A DNA stretch of 64,000 nucleotides from Pseudomonadota bacterium (GTDB lineage Bacteria; Pseudomonadota; Alphaproteobacteria; Rhizobiales; Xanthobacteraceae). Of this stretch, positions 1 through 8,517 are shown one piece after another. Position 1 is the first letter of the stretch. Every line of letters begins with the position of its first letter. The stretch is taken from assembly GCA_023404705.1 (NCBI GenBank), contig JAEYAU010000184.1:1-64000 (forward strand), given 5' to 3'. A program made the translations under genes and the position numbers. The notes under the pieces were generated by a model, which had not been told where the DNA came from, did not search any database, and worked only from the letters and a program-made list of their open reading frames with translations.

Positions 1-561
1 GGCGTCGCGCCGGCGGACTTCGCCAAGGGGCTCGAGCCCGGCGCGCCGCCGCTCGCGCAGACCGCGCGGGAGTGGCAGCCGGCCGAGCTCTACTGGGTCG
101 TGCGCCACGGCATCAAGATGACCGCGATGCCCGCGTGGCAATATCGCATGGCCGATGCGGACCTCTGGGCCGTGGTCGCGTTCCTGCGCAGGCTGCCTGA
201 ACTCTCGCCGAGCGACTACCGCGCGTTGGTGCAACAGCACGGCACCGCGGCGGCTGCGCCTCCGGACGCGCCTGCGGGTTCGCCAGACCCCGCACGCGGG
301 AAAGAAGCGCTGCATCAATATGCCTGCAACCAGTGTCATGCGATTCCCGGCGTGAGTGGTCCGCCCGCCTATGCGGGCCCACCTCTCGACGGGCTCGCGT
401 CGCGGGTATTCATCGCCGGCGAGCTCAACAATACGGCCGCCAACCTCATGGCCTTCATCCGGCATCCGCAGGCCCTCAAGCCGCGTACCGCCATGCCCGA
501 CCTCGGAGTCACCGAGGCGCATGCGCGCGACATGGTCGCCTATCTCGCGACGCTGCGCTGA
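1..561 (+). CDS. Diheme cytochrome c, C-terminal part (5' end outside window)
   Basis: The reading frame is open from base 1, so the gene begins upstream of the window. The first stretch is the end of one cytochrome c domain, carrying a KMTAMPAW segment whose methionine is the probable axial ligand. A linker rich in alanine and proline leads to a second domain with a CNQCH haem-binding motif (bases 325-339) and a later TAMP methionine. Two c-type domains in tandem suggest a periplasmic electron carrier or the haem subunit of a dehydrogenase. The partner enzyme is not visible, so the specific role cannot be named. Confidence 0.85.
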   Translation, partial: GVAPADFAKGLEPGAPPLAQTAREWQPAELYWVVRHGIKMTAMPAWQYRMADADLWAVVAFLRRLPELSPSDYRALVQQHGTAAAAPPDAPAGSPDPARGKEALHQYACNQCHAIPGVSGPPAYAGPPLDGLASRVFIAGELNNTAANLMAFIRHPQALKPRTAMPDLGVTEAHARDMVAYLATLR

Positions 562-612
562 GGCGTGCGACTTCGATTGCGTCGACAGCATCTTTCCAGG
601 TACACGGCTCGC

Positions 613-1125
613 ATGCAGCTCCCCACAGCAAGACCCGCACGCCGCCCGCTGCAGCTCACGGACCTGGAGCAACTCGCCGCCGCCTTGCGCGGGCCGGGCG
701 ATACGGTGTTCGCCGCCGCTGACGCGCTGACGACTGAGGTGATCGGCCACAAGCTGTTCACGATCAATCTGTTCGACGCCGCGCGGGTCGAGGTGGCGCG
801 CGTATATACGAGCGATCCGGCGGTCTATCCGGTCGGCGGGCGCAAGAAGAAAGCGCAAACCGCCTGGGGCGATCACGTGCTGATTGGCTGTCAGGTGTTT
901 CTCGGCGCGGGCGCCGACGCGGTGCGCGCGGCGTTCGACGATCACGAGACGATCTTCTCCCTCGGGGTCGGATCGATCCTCAACATCCCGGTCTGCCTCG
1001 ATGGCCGCTGCGTCGGGACCATGAACCTCGGCCACGAGGCGCACTGGTTCACGGCAGAGGATGTGCGCAGCGCGCAGATCATTGCGGCGTTCCTCACGGC
1101 GCCGCTGGCGCGGATGCAGCCGTAG
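613..1125 (+). CDS. Small GAF-domain protein
   Basis: A 170-residue protein made up almost wholly of one GAF-like domain. The tail (GSILNIPVCLDGRCVGTMNL followed by a FTAEDV helix) is typical of GAF folds that bind small molecules or chromophores. No kinase, cyclase or DNA-binding domain is attached. I chose the ATG at 613; a GTG/ATG-like extension to 565 would add 16 arginine-rich residues that do not look like GAF sequence. The gene lies 51 bases after the cytochrome gene and meets the convergent gamma-glutamyltransferase gene with no spacer. The ligand is unknown. Confidence 0.7.
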   Translation: MQLPTARPARRPLQLTDLEQLAAALRGPGDTVFAAADALTTEVIGHKLFTINLFDAARVEVARVYTSDPAVYPVGGRKKKAQTAWGDHVLIGCQVFLGAGADAVRAAFDDHETIFSLGVGSILNIPVCLDGRCVGTMNLGHEAHWFTAEDVRSAQIIAAFLTAPLARMQP

Positions 1126-2910
1126 TCACCGTCCGATCGCATAAGCCTGCATCAGGCGTGGCGTCGCGGCGGCCGTCACCATGCCGTCGCGGCGGGCGAC
1201 CGCGCAGACGCGGCCGAGGGACCAGGGGCCTTCGACCTGGACGGCGTGGCCGCGCTTGCGCAGCGCCGCGATGGCGTCGGGGCCGATGCGGTCCTCGATC
1301 AGCAGCTTGTTGGGCTCGGCGTTGCGCGGATAGAAGCTTTGCGGAAAGTGGCGCGAGGTGAACAGCGGCTGATCGATCGCGGCCTGCAGGTCGAGGCCGT
1401 GATGCAGGTGGCGCAGGAACACCGCGAGCGTCCACTGGTCCTGCTGATCGCCGCCCGGCGTGCCCATCGCGATGTAGCCTTCGCCGTCGCGCGTCACCAG
1501 GGTCGGCGTCAGCGTCGTGCGCGGGCGCGCGTTCGGCCGCACGGTCGAGGGATGACCGGGCTCGAGCCAGCCGATCTGGCCGCGTGTCGAGATCGAGAAG
1601 CCGAGCTCGGGGATGGCGGGCGAGCTCTGCAGCCAGCCGCCGGACGGCGTCGCGGCGAAGAGATTGCCGTGGCGATCGACCACGTCGATATGCACGGTGT
1701 CGCCCCATTCCACGGGGAGCGGCGCGAAGGTCGGCTCGCCGAAGCCGATGCCGTAGGGCGTCTCGGCGCCGGCCATCTTCATCACGCGCGCCATCCGCTC
1801 GGCCGCGCCCGGCAGATCGCCGGGACGCATCTCGGCGGAGGCTTCGTCGGTGATGAGCTTGCGCCGCGCCGCCGCGTAGTCGTCGGAAAGCAGCGTGTCG
1901 AGCGGCACGTCGACGACGTCGGGATCGCCGTAGAACACCTCGCGGTCCGCATAGCCGAGCTTGAGCGCCTCGACGAGGGTATGGACGAAACGCTCGGGCT
2001 CCATCGCGGCGAGGTCGAAGCCTTCGAGCATCGCGAGCACCTGCAGGAAGACCGGCCCCTGCCCCCAGGGCCGCGTCTTGTGCACGGTGACGCCGTGATA
2101 GTCGCGCGAGACGGTCGGCTCGATGGTGGCGCGATAGCGCGCCATGTCGTCGGCCCTGAGCAGGCCGCCGTTGCGGCGGCCGGTCGAGTCCATCAGCTCG
2201 GACGTGCGGTAGAAGCGATCGATCGCCTCGGCGACGAAGCCGCGATAGAAGGCGTCGCGCGCGCGCTCGATCTGCGCGATGCGGTCGGCGCCGGCGGCCT
2301 CGGCCTCCTTGACGATGCGCCGATAGGTGGCCGCGATTGCGGGCGTGCGGTGCAGGCTGAAGGGACGCGGCACCTCGCGGTTCGGCAGCCAGACGGCTGC
2401 CGAGGTCGGCCACTCCTGCGTGAAGAAGTTCTTCGCCGCAAGAATCGAGGAGGCGACGCGCGGCAATACTGGGAAGCCGTTCTCGGCATAGCCGATCGCG
2501 GCCTCCAGCACATCGGCGACCCGCCAGGTGCCGTAGTCGCGCAGCAGCAGCATCCAGGCATCGAAGGCACCGGGCACCACGCTGGGCAGCAGGCCGGTGC
2601 CGGGCACCTGGCGCAGGCCGAGGCTGGCGAAGCGCTCCAGCGTCGCGGCAGCCGGGTAAGGCCCCTGCCCGCAGATCACGATCGGCGCGGGTGCGTCGTG
2701 CGGTTTGAGGATCATCGGCACGTCGCCGCCGGGGCCGACCAGATGCGGCTCGATGATCTGCAGCACGAAGCCGGCGGCCGCAGCGGCATCGAAGGCGTTG
2801 CCGCCGCGCTCGAGCACCGACATCCCGACCGCCGAGGCGATCCAATGCGTGGTTGCGACGGCGCCGAAAGTCCCGCGGATCTCCGGACGCGTGGTGAAAG
2901 GCTGCTGCAT
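1126..2910 (-). CDS. Gamma-glutamyltransferase family protein
   Basis: 594 residues, the usual size for an Ntn-hydrolase gamma-glutamyltranspeptidase or acylase. Visible family marks are GGNAFDAAAA near the N-terminus and GDTVHIDVVD, in which the threonine (about residue 405) aligns with the nucleophile released by autocleavage between the two subunits. A TPGGD segment follows. No clear signal peptide is seen, so a cytoplasmic family member (as in many soil bacteria) is more likely than the classical periplasmic glutathione-degrading enzyme. The ATG at 2910 is preferred over GTG at 2916 because an AGGT lies at proper distance from it. The substrate may be a gamma-glutamyl compound or another amide. 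Confidence 0.88.
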   Translation of the reverse strand: MQQPFTTRPEIRGTFGAVATTHWIASAVGMSVLERGGNAFDAAAAAGFVLQIIEPHLVGPGGDVPMILKPHDAPAPIVICGQGPYPAAATLERFASLGLRQVPGTGLLPSVVPGAFDAWMLLLRDYGTWRVADVLEAAIGYAENGFPVLPRVASSILAAKNFFTQEWPTSAAVWLPNREVPRPFSLHRTPAIAATYRRIVKEAEAAGADRIAQIERARDAFYRGFVAEAIDRFYRTSELMDSTGRRNGGLLRADDMARYRATIEPTVSRDYHGVTVHKTRPWGQGPVFLQVLAMLEGFDLAAMEPERFVHTLVEALKLGYADREVFYGDPDVVDVPLDTLLSDDYAAARRKLITDEASAEMRPGDLPGAAERMARVMKMAGAETPYGIGFGEPTFAPLPVEWGDTVHIDVVDRHGNLFAATPSGGWLQSSPAIPELGFSISTRGQIGWLEPGHPSTVRPNARPRTTLTPTLVTRDGEGYIAMGTPGGDQQDQWTLAVFLRHLHHGLDLQAAIDQPLFTSRHFPQSFYPRNAEPNKLLIEDRIGPDAIAALRKRGHAVQVEGPWSLGRVCAVARRDGMVTAAATPRLMQAYAIGR

Positions 2911-3011
2911 TGGCACCTGCTGAAACTCGGCGGAACGACGCCGCGCGTCGCATTGACCAGGCGAGGAAACTCTGGCGTATCTCGTCTTAAAGCAACCGTT
3001 TCCCGGGGGAA

Positions 3012-3995
3012 ATGATGATGACGACGCCGAGCCGCCGCTCCGTGCTCGCAGGCGCCGCCGCGGTCGCGGCGACGCCGCTGACGCGCGCTTTCGCGCAGAC
3101 CTATCCGGACCATCCGATCACGCTGGTCGTGCCCTGGGCGGCGGGCGGCTCCACCGACATCCTGGCGCGGCTCGTCGGCGAGCATCTGCGGCAGGCGCTC
3201 AAGCAGCCGATCGTGGTCGAGAACCGCACGGGTGCTTCCGGCAATATCGGCACGGCCGCGGTCGCGCGCGCAGCAGCCGACGGTTACACGCTCCTGTTCA
3301 ACACCATGAGCGTGCACACGATGAACCACGCGCTGTTCACCAACATGCCGTTCGACGGCGTGAAGGACTTCACGCCCATCTCGCTGCTCGCCTATGTGAC
3401 CAACACGATGGTGATCCATCCGTCGGTGCCGGCGAAGAACGTCGCGGAGTTCATCGCCTACGGGAAGGCGAACCCGGGCAAGATCGCCTATGCGTCGGCC
3501 GGCCAGGGCTCGACCAATCATTTGTGCGCGGCGCTGTTCGCGAAGATGACCGGCATCGAGATGGTGCATGTGCCCTATCGCGGCGGCGCGCCGGCGGTGG
3601 CCGACACCGTCGCGGGCAACACGCAGCTGTTCTTCACGGCCGGCACGCAGAGCCTGCCGCATGTGCAGGACGGCAAGTTGCGCCTGCTCGCGATCACGGA
3701 AGGCAAACGCTCGGCGCTGCTGCCCAACGTGCCGACCGTCGGCGAGACGTTGCCGGGCTACGAGATGGCGGTGTGGTATGGCGCCTATGGCCCGGCCGGC
3801 ATGCCGAAGGAGATCGTCACCAAACTGAACGCCGAGATCGGCCGCATCATGTTCCTGCCCGAGGTGAAGTCGCGCATGGATGCCATCGCGGTCGAGGTCG
3901 CGAAGTCGACGCCGGAGGAGCTCGGCGCGATGACACGCGAAGACTCCGTGAAATGGGGCAAGCTCATCAGGGAGCTCGGCATCACGGCGCAGTAA
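3012..3995 (+). CDS. Bug/TctC-family periplasmic solute receptor
   Basis: 327 residues beginning with an SRRSVLAG twin-arginine-like signal peptide that ends at AFAQ. The mature protein has the family pattern: YPDHPITLVVPWAAGGSTD, ENRTGASGNIG and the late HVPYRGGAPAV segment. These proteins bind carboxylates for tripartite tricarboxylate transporters (TTT), but no TctA or TctB membrane genes are nearby, as is usual for the many orphan Bug proteins of Burkholderiales and Hyphomicrobiales. Three ATG codons follow one another (3012, 3015, 3018); a GGGGGA at 3005-3010 best serves the third. It is divergent from the gamma-glutamyltransferase gene. Confidence 0.9.
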   Translation: MMMTTPSRRSVLAGAAAVAATPLTRAFAQTYPDHPITLVVPWAAGGSTDILARLVGEHLRQALKQPIVVENRTGASGNIGTAAVARAAADGYTLLFNTMSVHTMNHALFTNMPFDGVKDFTPISLLAYVTNTMVIHPSVPAKNVAEFIAYGKANPGKIAYASAGQGSTNHLCAALFAKMTGIEMVHVPYRGGAPAVADTVAGNTQLFFTAGTQSLPHVQDGKLRLLAITEGKRSALLPNVPTVGETLPGYEMAVWYGAYGPAGMPKEIVTKLNAEIGRIMFLPEVKSRMDAIAVEVAKSTPEELGAMTREDSVKWGKLIRELGITAQ

Positions 3996-4013
3996 CCTTC
4001 ACGGCGCCGCCGC

Positions 4014-4718
4014 TCAGTACCTGAGCTTCGGATACCAATCCGTGCCGCGCCCCTCCGGCGTGAAGTCCAGGATCGTCCACAGCGACGCAACGTCCGGCGC
4101 TTGGCGCGGGTCCTGGCCGGGATCGGCCATTTCCCGGGTCATCTCGGCCGACCAGAACAGGCGCACCTTGTTGCCGTCGCGCTTGTAGACGACCAGCGCC
4201 GGATACTCGCTGCCGTCCGGCATGAGCACGCCGAGATCCTTGGCGTAGTCGTCGCCGACGGTCTGCACGAAATCGAGATGCTGCCAGCCGCGCTCCAGCG
4301 CGAAGGCGCGCTGCCGCTCGACCGGGCTGCGGCCGAGGATCTTGAGCGCCACCCGCTGCTTGATGTCGGCCGCATTGCCGTTCACGGCGCCGAGCCAGTT
4401 CGTGCACATCGGGCACGGCCGCTCGCGCTGCGGCCCGAACATCCAGAAATAGGTGACGAGCGCGCTGTGCGGGCCGAACAGATCGATCAAGCCCAGCGTG
4501 CTGCCGTTCTCGTCCTTGAAGCGATAGTCCTTCGCGATGACGGGACCGGGCGGCAGCGCCTGCCGCTGCTCGCTGAGCCGCGTCATATGACGGCGAAACT
4601 CGATCTCCTCGGCGAGCAGCGCCTCGCGCGCCTTGCGATAGGCCTCGCTTTCGCCCGGGAAGCGTGCGGGCAACTTCCTCGCCAGGTCCTGCGCCGATAC
4701 GAATGACTTCGCGTCCAT
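4014..4718 (-). CDS. DUF899 thioredoxin-like protein
   Basis: 234 residues. The order of motifs (FRRHMTRLSEQRQALP, the KDYRF/GLIDLF block, YFWMFG, then a CPMC pair) is that of the DUF899 family, which has a thioredoxin-like fold. The CPMC cysteines could be redox-active, but no biochemical role is established for the family that I can state safely. It stands alone: it converges with the Bug receptor gene 18 bases away and diverges from the aldehyde dehydrogenase gene. Confidence 0.8.
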   Translation of the reverse strand: MDAKSFVSAQDLARKLPARFPGESEAYRKAREALLAEEIEFRRHMTRLSEQRQALPPGPVIAKDYRFKDENGSTLGLIDLFGPHSALVTYFWMFGPQRERPCPMCTNWLGAVNGNAADIKQRVALKILGRSPVERQRAFALERGWQHLDFVQTVGDDYAKDLGVLMPDGSEYPALVVYKRDGNKVRLFWSAEMTREMADPGQDPRQAPDVASLWTILDFTPEGRGTDWYPKLRY

Positions 4719-4872
4719 GGCTGCGCTCCGGATTGGGGGATATCCGGGAATAAACGCTCGACCGCCGAGTCTGGTTTCGGTGCACCATCACATCCGCGTG
4801 TCGCGCGAATTTCCATTGCGGCCATACTCTGACAGTGGGAATCTTGCGGGATCACCAGAGCGAGGACCCGCC

Positions 4873-6384
4873 ATGCTGGATCGCCCGACCAAGCTCCAGG
4901 AGTTCAAGACCTTCATCGACGGCGCGTGGTGCACGGCCACGTCCGGCAAGACTTTCGAGACGCACAATCCTTATACGGGCGAGCCGTGGGCGCTGATCCC
5001 CGAATGCGACCGCACCGACGTGGACCGCGCTTGCGAGGCTGCGTGGCGCGCGTTCGATACGGGGCCATGGCCCGCGATGACGCAGAGCGCGCGCGGCAAG
5101 CTGCTGCGGCGCATCGCCGGGCTGATCGAGCAGAACGCGCAATATCTCGCCGAGGTCGAGGTGCGCGACAACGGCAAGCTGATGTCGGAGATGCACGCGC
5201 AGACCAAGTATCTGCCGGAGTGGTTCTACTATTACGGCGGCCTCGCCGATAAGATTCAGGGCGCGGTGGTGCCGGTCGACCGGCCGGATCACTTCAACTA
5301 CACGCTCAAGGAGCCGGTCGGCGTCTGCGCCTTCATCACGCCGTGGAATTCGCCGCTGATGCTGGTCGCCTGGAAGCTCGCGCCCGCGCTGGCGGCGGGC
5401 TGCACTGTCGTGATCAAGCCGAGCGAGTTCACCTCCGCTTCGGTGCTCGAGTTCATGCGGCTCGTGATCGAGCCCGCCGAGGTGCCGAAGGGCGTCATCA
5501 ATGTCGTCACGGGCTACGGCTCCGTGGTCGGCGAACCGCTGGTCACGCATCCCCGTGTCGCAAAGGTGGCGTTCACGGGCGGCACTTCGACCGGCGCGCG
5601 CGTCAACGAGCTCGCCGCGAAGTCGTTCAAGAAGGTGTCGCTGGAGCTCGGCGGCAAGTCGCCCAACATCGTGTTCGACGACTGCATCCTCGACGATGCG
5701 GTGAGCGGCGCCGTCTCCGGCATCTTCGCGGCCACCGGCCAGACCTGCATCGCGGGCTCGCGCCTGCTTTTACAGGAGACGATCCACGACCAGTTCGTCG
5801 AGAAGCTCGTCGCCATGGCGAAGCAGGCGCGGCTCGGCGATCCCGCGCAGCTGGAGACGCAAGTCGGTCCGGTGACGACGCCGCCGCAGTATCAGAAGGT
5901 GCTGTCCTATATCGACATCGCCAAGGGCGAAGGCGCCAAGTGCGTGCTCGGCGGCGGCCCGGCCACCAAGGACGACGGCGGCGGCAAGTATTTCGTCAAG
6001 CCGACGATCTTCACGGGCGTGCACAACAAGATGCGCATCGCGCAGGAGGAGGTGTTCGGACCGGTGCTCTCCGTGATCAAGTTCAAGGACGAGGAGGAAG
6101 CCGTCGCGATCGCGAACGATATCGCCTATGGCCTCGGCGCCGGCGTGTGGACGCAGTCGATCAAGCGCGCCACCACGATGGCGCGGCGCATCCGCGCCGG
6201 TACCGTGTGGGTGAACACCTATCGGGCGGTGAGCTTCACCATGCCGTTCGGCGGCTACAAGGCTTCCGGCCTCGGTCGCGAGAACGGCGCGGAGGCGATC
6301 GAAGGCTATCTGCAGACGAAGAGCGTGTGGATCAACAACGGGCCGGGCGGCGGCAATCCGTTCATCATGAAGACGGCGGGTTAG
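4873..6384 (+). CDS. NAD(P)-dependent aldehyde dehydrogenase
   Basis: 503 residues, standard length for the ALDH superfamily. The conserved glutamate (LELGGK) and the catalytic cysteine in GQTCIAGS are both present, together with the FTGGTSTG cofactor loop and the PFGGYKASGLGRE C-terminal block. The start at 4873 has GAGGA seven bases upstream; the frame stays open for 52 codons before it but without family similarity. It should oxidise an aldehyde to an acid in the cytoplasm; the substrate cannot be read from sequence. Its stop overlaps by four bases the stop of the convergent thioesterase gene. Confidence 0.93.
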   Translation: MLDRPTKLQEFKTFIDGAWCTATSGKTFETHNPYTGEPWALIPECDRTDVDRACEAAWRAFDTGPWPAMTQSARGKLLRRIAGLIEQNAQYLAEVEVRDNGKLMSEMHAQTKYLPEWFYYYGGLADKIQGAVVPVDRPDHFNYTLKEPVGVCAFITPWNSPLMLVAWKLAPALAAGCTVVIKPSEFTSASVLEFMRLVIEPAEVPKGVINVVTGYGSVVGEPLVTHPRVAKVAFTGGTSTGARVNELAAKSFKKVSLELGGKSPNIVFDDCILDDAVSGAVSGIFAATGQTCIAGSRLLLQETIHDQFVEKLVAMAKQARLGDPAQLETQVGPVTTPPQYQKVLSYIDIAKGEGAKCVLGGGPATKDDGGGKYFVKPTIFTGVHNKMRIAQEEVFGPVLSVIKFKDEEEAVAIANDIAYGLGAGVWTQSIKRATTMARRIRAGTVWVNTYRAVSFTMPFGGYKASGLGRENGAEAIEGYLQTKSVWINNGPGGGNPFIMKTAG

Positions 6385-6815
6385 CGGCGCTCCGCGGGCA
6401 CTTCGAAGTTGCGCGTCGTCGCGAGTACGACGCCGCAATGGGTCTCGCGGCCGTCCTTGACCGCGAACACGTCGGACGTGCCGACCGACGTGGTCTGGCC
6501 CGATTGCAGCACGCGGCCCCGTGCGATCAGCTTCTCACCCTGTGCGCGCGCGGTCATCTTCACCGTGAAGTCGAGGGTCGCGCCGGCCCAGCCTTTCGGC
6601 AGCCGCGAGATGCAGGACGACACGGCCGCGACATCGCCGATCGTGCCGACGATCGAGGCCTGATAGAGGTTGGGCGGCGTCGAGAAGCGCTCGTCGAAGG
6701 GCATCTCGACGACAACCTCGCCCGGCTTGGCCGAGACGATGGTGATCCCGTAGGTGCGCACAAATGGCAGCGCGGGGAGAAACGCGCGCGGGTCGGCGAA
6801 TTCTTCGGAAGGCAT
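6381..6815 (-). CDS. PaaI-like hotdog-fold thioesterase
   Basis: 144 residues with the hotdog pattern: a helix covering NLYQASIVGTIGDVAAVSS, then the strands TLDFTVKMTARAQGE and LIARGRVLQSGQTTSVGTSDVF. Members of this family hydrolyse acyl-CoA thioesters, often phenylacetyl- or benzoyl-type. The ATG at 6815 has GGAG at a suitable distance; a TTG two codons upstream is too close to it. It lies head to head with the deacetylase gene and tail to tail with the aldehyde dehydrogenase gene. Confidence 0.82.
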   Translation of the reverse strand: MPSEEFADPRAFLPALPFVRTYGITIVSAKPGEVVVEMPFDERFSTPPNLYQASIVGTIGDVAAVSSCISRLPKGWAGATLDFTVKMTARAQGEKLIARGRVLQSGQTTSVGTSDVFAVKDGRETHCGVVLATTRNFEVPAERR

Positions 6816-6901
6816 GGCCAAGGCTCCATCGACCGGCTCAGTATACGGGCCGCGGCTTCTGTGAGAAGTTCGGACCCGAAGGATTCCAGCCGGGAGAGCG
6901 A

Positions 6902-7927
6902 ATGAAGGCCGTCTACAGCGATGCGCATCGCAGCCACGATCCGCAGTTCTTCCTCGTGCGCGGCGTGGTGAAGCGCACCACCGAGCAGCCGGAGCGTGCG
7001 GATCGCCTGCTCGCCGGCGTGAAGGCCGGCAAGCATGCGCTGGTCGCGCCGACCGCGTTCGGCGCCGCGCCGCGGGCGCGCGTGCACAGCGCGGATTATC
7101 TCGCCTTCCTGGCCGAGGCCTGGGAGGCGTGGAGCGCGCTCGGCGATGCGGGCCCCGAGATGATCGCGAACATCCATCCGGTGCGCTACGCCGCGAGCTA
7201 TCCGACCAGCATCGTCGGTCGGCTCGGCTGGCACACGGCGGACACCTCCTGCCCGATGGGCCCGGGCACGTTCGCGGCCGCCTGCGTCGCGGCCGATGTG
7301 GCGACGACGGCGGCGCAGCTCGTTGCCGACGGCGAGCGCGCGGCTTACGCGCTCTGCCGGCCGCCCGGGCATCATGCGTTCCGCGACATGGCGGGCGGCT
7401 TCTGCATCCTCAACAACAGCGCGATCGCGGCCGCGCATCTGCGCCAGACGCACGAGCGCGTCGCGATCCTCGATGTGGATGTGCATCACGGCAACGGCAC
7501 GCAGGGCATCTTCTACGAGCGCGCCGACGTGCTCACGGTCTCGCTGCATGCGGACCCGGCGCAGTTCTATCCCTTCGTCTGGGGCCATGCGCAGGAGCGC
7601 GGCACCGGCATAGGACTCGGCGCCAATCTCAATCTGCCGCTCCCGCTTGGGACGGGCGATGACGATTATCTCGCGGCGCTCGAGGTTGCGGCGAAGACAA
7701 TCCGTGCCTTCGCGCCGGGCGCACTGGTGGTCGCGCTCGGGCTCGATGCGTCGGAGCACGATCCGCTCGCCGGCCTGAAGATCACCACCGACGGCTTCCG
7801 CCGCATCGGCGCTTTCATCGCGCGGCTCGGTCTGCCGACTGCCTTCATCCAGGAAGGCGGCTATCTCTCGGACATCCTCGGCACCAATCTCACGGCCGTG
7901 CTCGCGGGCTTCGAGGCGGCGGCGTGA
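6902..7927 (+). CDS. Histone-deacetylase-superfamily amidohydrolase (acetylpolyamine type)
   Basis: 341 residues with a complete zinc hydrolase active site: the HH pair (H157, H158) in PPGHHAF, zinc ligands in ILDVDVHHGNG (D193, H195) and LGLDASEHDP (D282), and the transition-state tyrosine in EGGYLSD (Y322). Bacterial members with this spacing remove acetyl groups from polyamines or other acylated amines. The start has GGGAGAG just upstream. Its stop overlaps the GTG start of the following GNAT gene, so an acyl-amine hydrolase and an acyltransferase are probably translated as a pair. The true substrate is not known. Confidence 0.88.
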   Translation: MKAVYSDAHRSHDPQFFLVRGVVKRTTEQPERADRLLAGVKAGKHALVAPTAFGAAPRARVHSADYLAFLAEAWEAWSALGDAGPEMIANIHPVRYAASYPTSIVGRLGWHTADTSCPMGPGTFAAACVAADVATTAAQLVADGERAAYALCRPPGHHAFRDMAGGFCILNNSAIAAAHLRQTHERVAILDVDVHHGNGTQGIFYERADVLTVSLHADPAQFYPFVWGHAQERGTGIGLGANLNLPLPLGTGDDDYLAALEVAAKTIRAFAPGALVVALGLDASEHDPLAGLKITTDGFRRIGAFIARLGLPTAFIQEGGYLSDILGTNLTAVLAGFEAAA

Positions 7928-8370
7928 CGACGATCCGTCCCGCGACGGCGGCGGATGCGCCGCGCATCGTCGCGATCGCCAATGCGGCTTACGCGAAATA
8001 TGTGCCGCGGCTCGGCAAGCCGCCCGGGCCGATGCTGGCGGACTACCCGGCCGAGATCGCGGCGGGGCATACGGTGGTGATCGGGAATGGCGCGGGGATC
8101 GACGGCTACATGGTCGGCGAGCCGGAAGCGGACGCCTGGGTCATCCACATTCTCGGCGTCGATCCGGCCTGCCAGGGCCAGGGCCTCGGCCGGCGGCTGA
8201 TCGCGCATGCGGAAGCGGAAGCGCGCCGGCTCGGCCTCCCGGCGTTGCGGCTCTACACGAACATCGTCATGACCGAGAACGTGCCGCTCTATCGGCATCT
8301 CGGATTCGTCGAGACGCACCGCGCCTTCGAGGAAGGCTTCCACCGCATCTACATGCGGCGGGAGCTTTGA
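7924..8370 (+). CDS. GNAT-family N-acetyltransferase
   Basis: 148 residues, one GNAT domain. The acetyl-CoA loop is visible as VDPACQGQGLGRRLI, and the C-terminal strand ends in ENVPLYRHLGFVE, as is normal for the family. The GTG start overlaps the deacetylase stop codon (GTGA), a sign of translational coupling. The context suggests that both enzymes act on the same class of small amine in opposite directions, but this is inference. Confidence 0.87.
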   Translation: MTTIRPATAADAPRIVAIANAAYAKYVPRLGKPPGPMLADYPAEIAAGHTVVIGNGAGIDGYMVGEPEADAWVIHILGVDPACQGQGLGRRLIAHAEAEARRLGLPALRLYTNIVMTENVPLYRHLGFVETHRAFEEGFHRIYMRREL

Positions 8371-8399
8371 TTTCCTCGGCTCCGGGACGGCCGCCGAAA

Positions 8400-8510
8400 T
8401 GATGAATTTTGAGGAACGTGCCGATTCTAACTGCTTGCGAACAAATGATTTCCTGAAAATCGCTAAGCGCTTGTTCTGATGGTTTTTGAGGAGGTCCTCA
8501 AAATCCATCA
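8400..8510. repeat. 16-base repeat in three copies, two forming a hairpin
   Basis: A near-identical 16-mer, TGATGAATTTTGAGGA at 8400-8415, recurs as TGATGGTTTTTGAGGA at 8477-8492 and, inverted, at 8495-8510. The last two form a 16-base-pair stem with one mismatch and a two-base gap; the first copy could pair equally well with the third. The segment is AT-richer than its surroundings and lies between the convergent GNAT and ferredoxin reductase genes. No run of T follows, so it is not a classical terminator. Confidence 0.6.
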
Positions 8511-8517
8511 TTCCGAT

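Noticed and set aside
2932..2956. GGAAC that could be an EcfG promoter for the Bug receptor gene
   Set aside because: Sixteen bases downstream is TTGA, not CGTT. The similar GGAAC at 19162 is followed by TATT and was rejected for the same reason.
8477..8510. Classical Rho-independent terminator between the GNAT and ferredoxin reductase genes
   Set aside because: The stem is strong but is followed by no T-run on either strand, so it is listed as a repeat instead.
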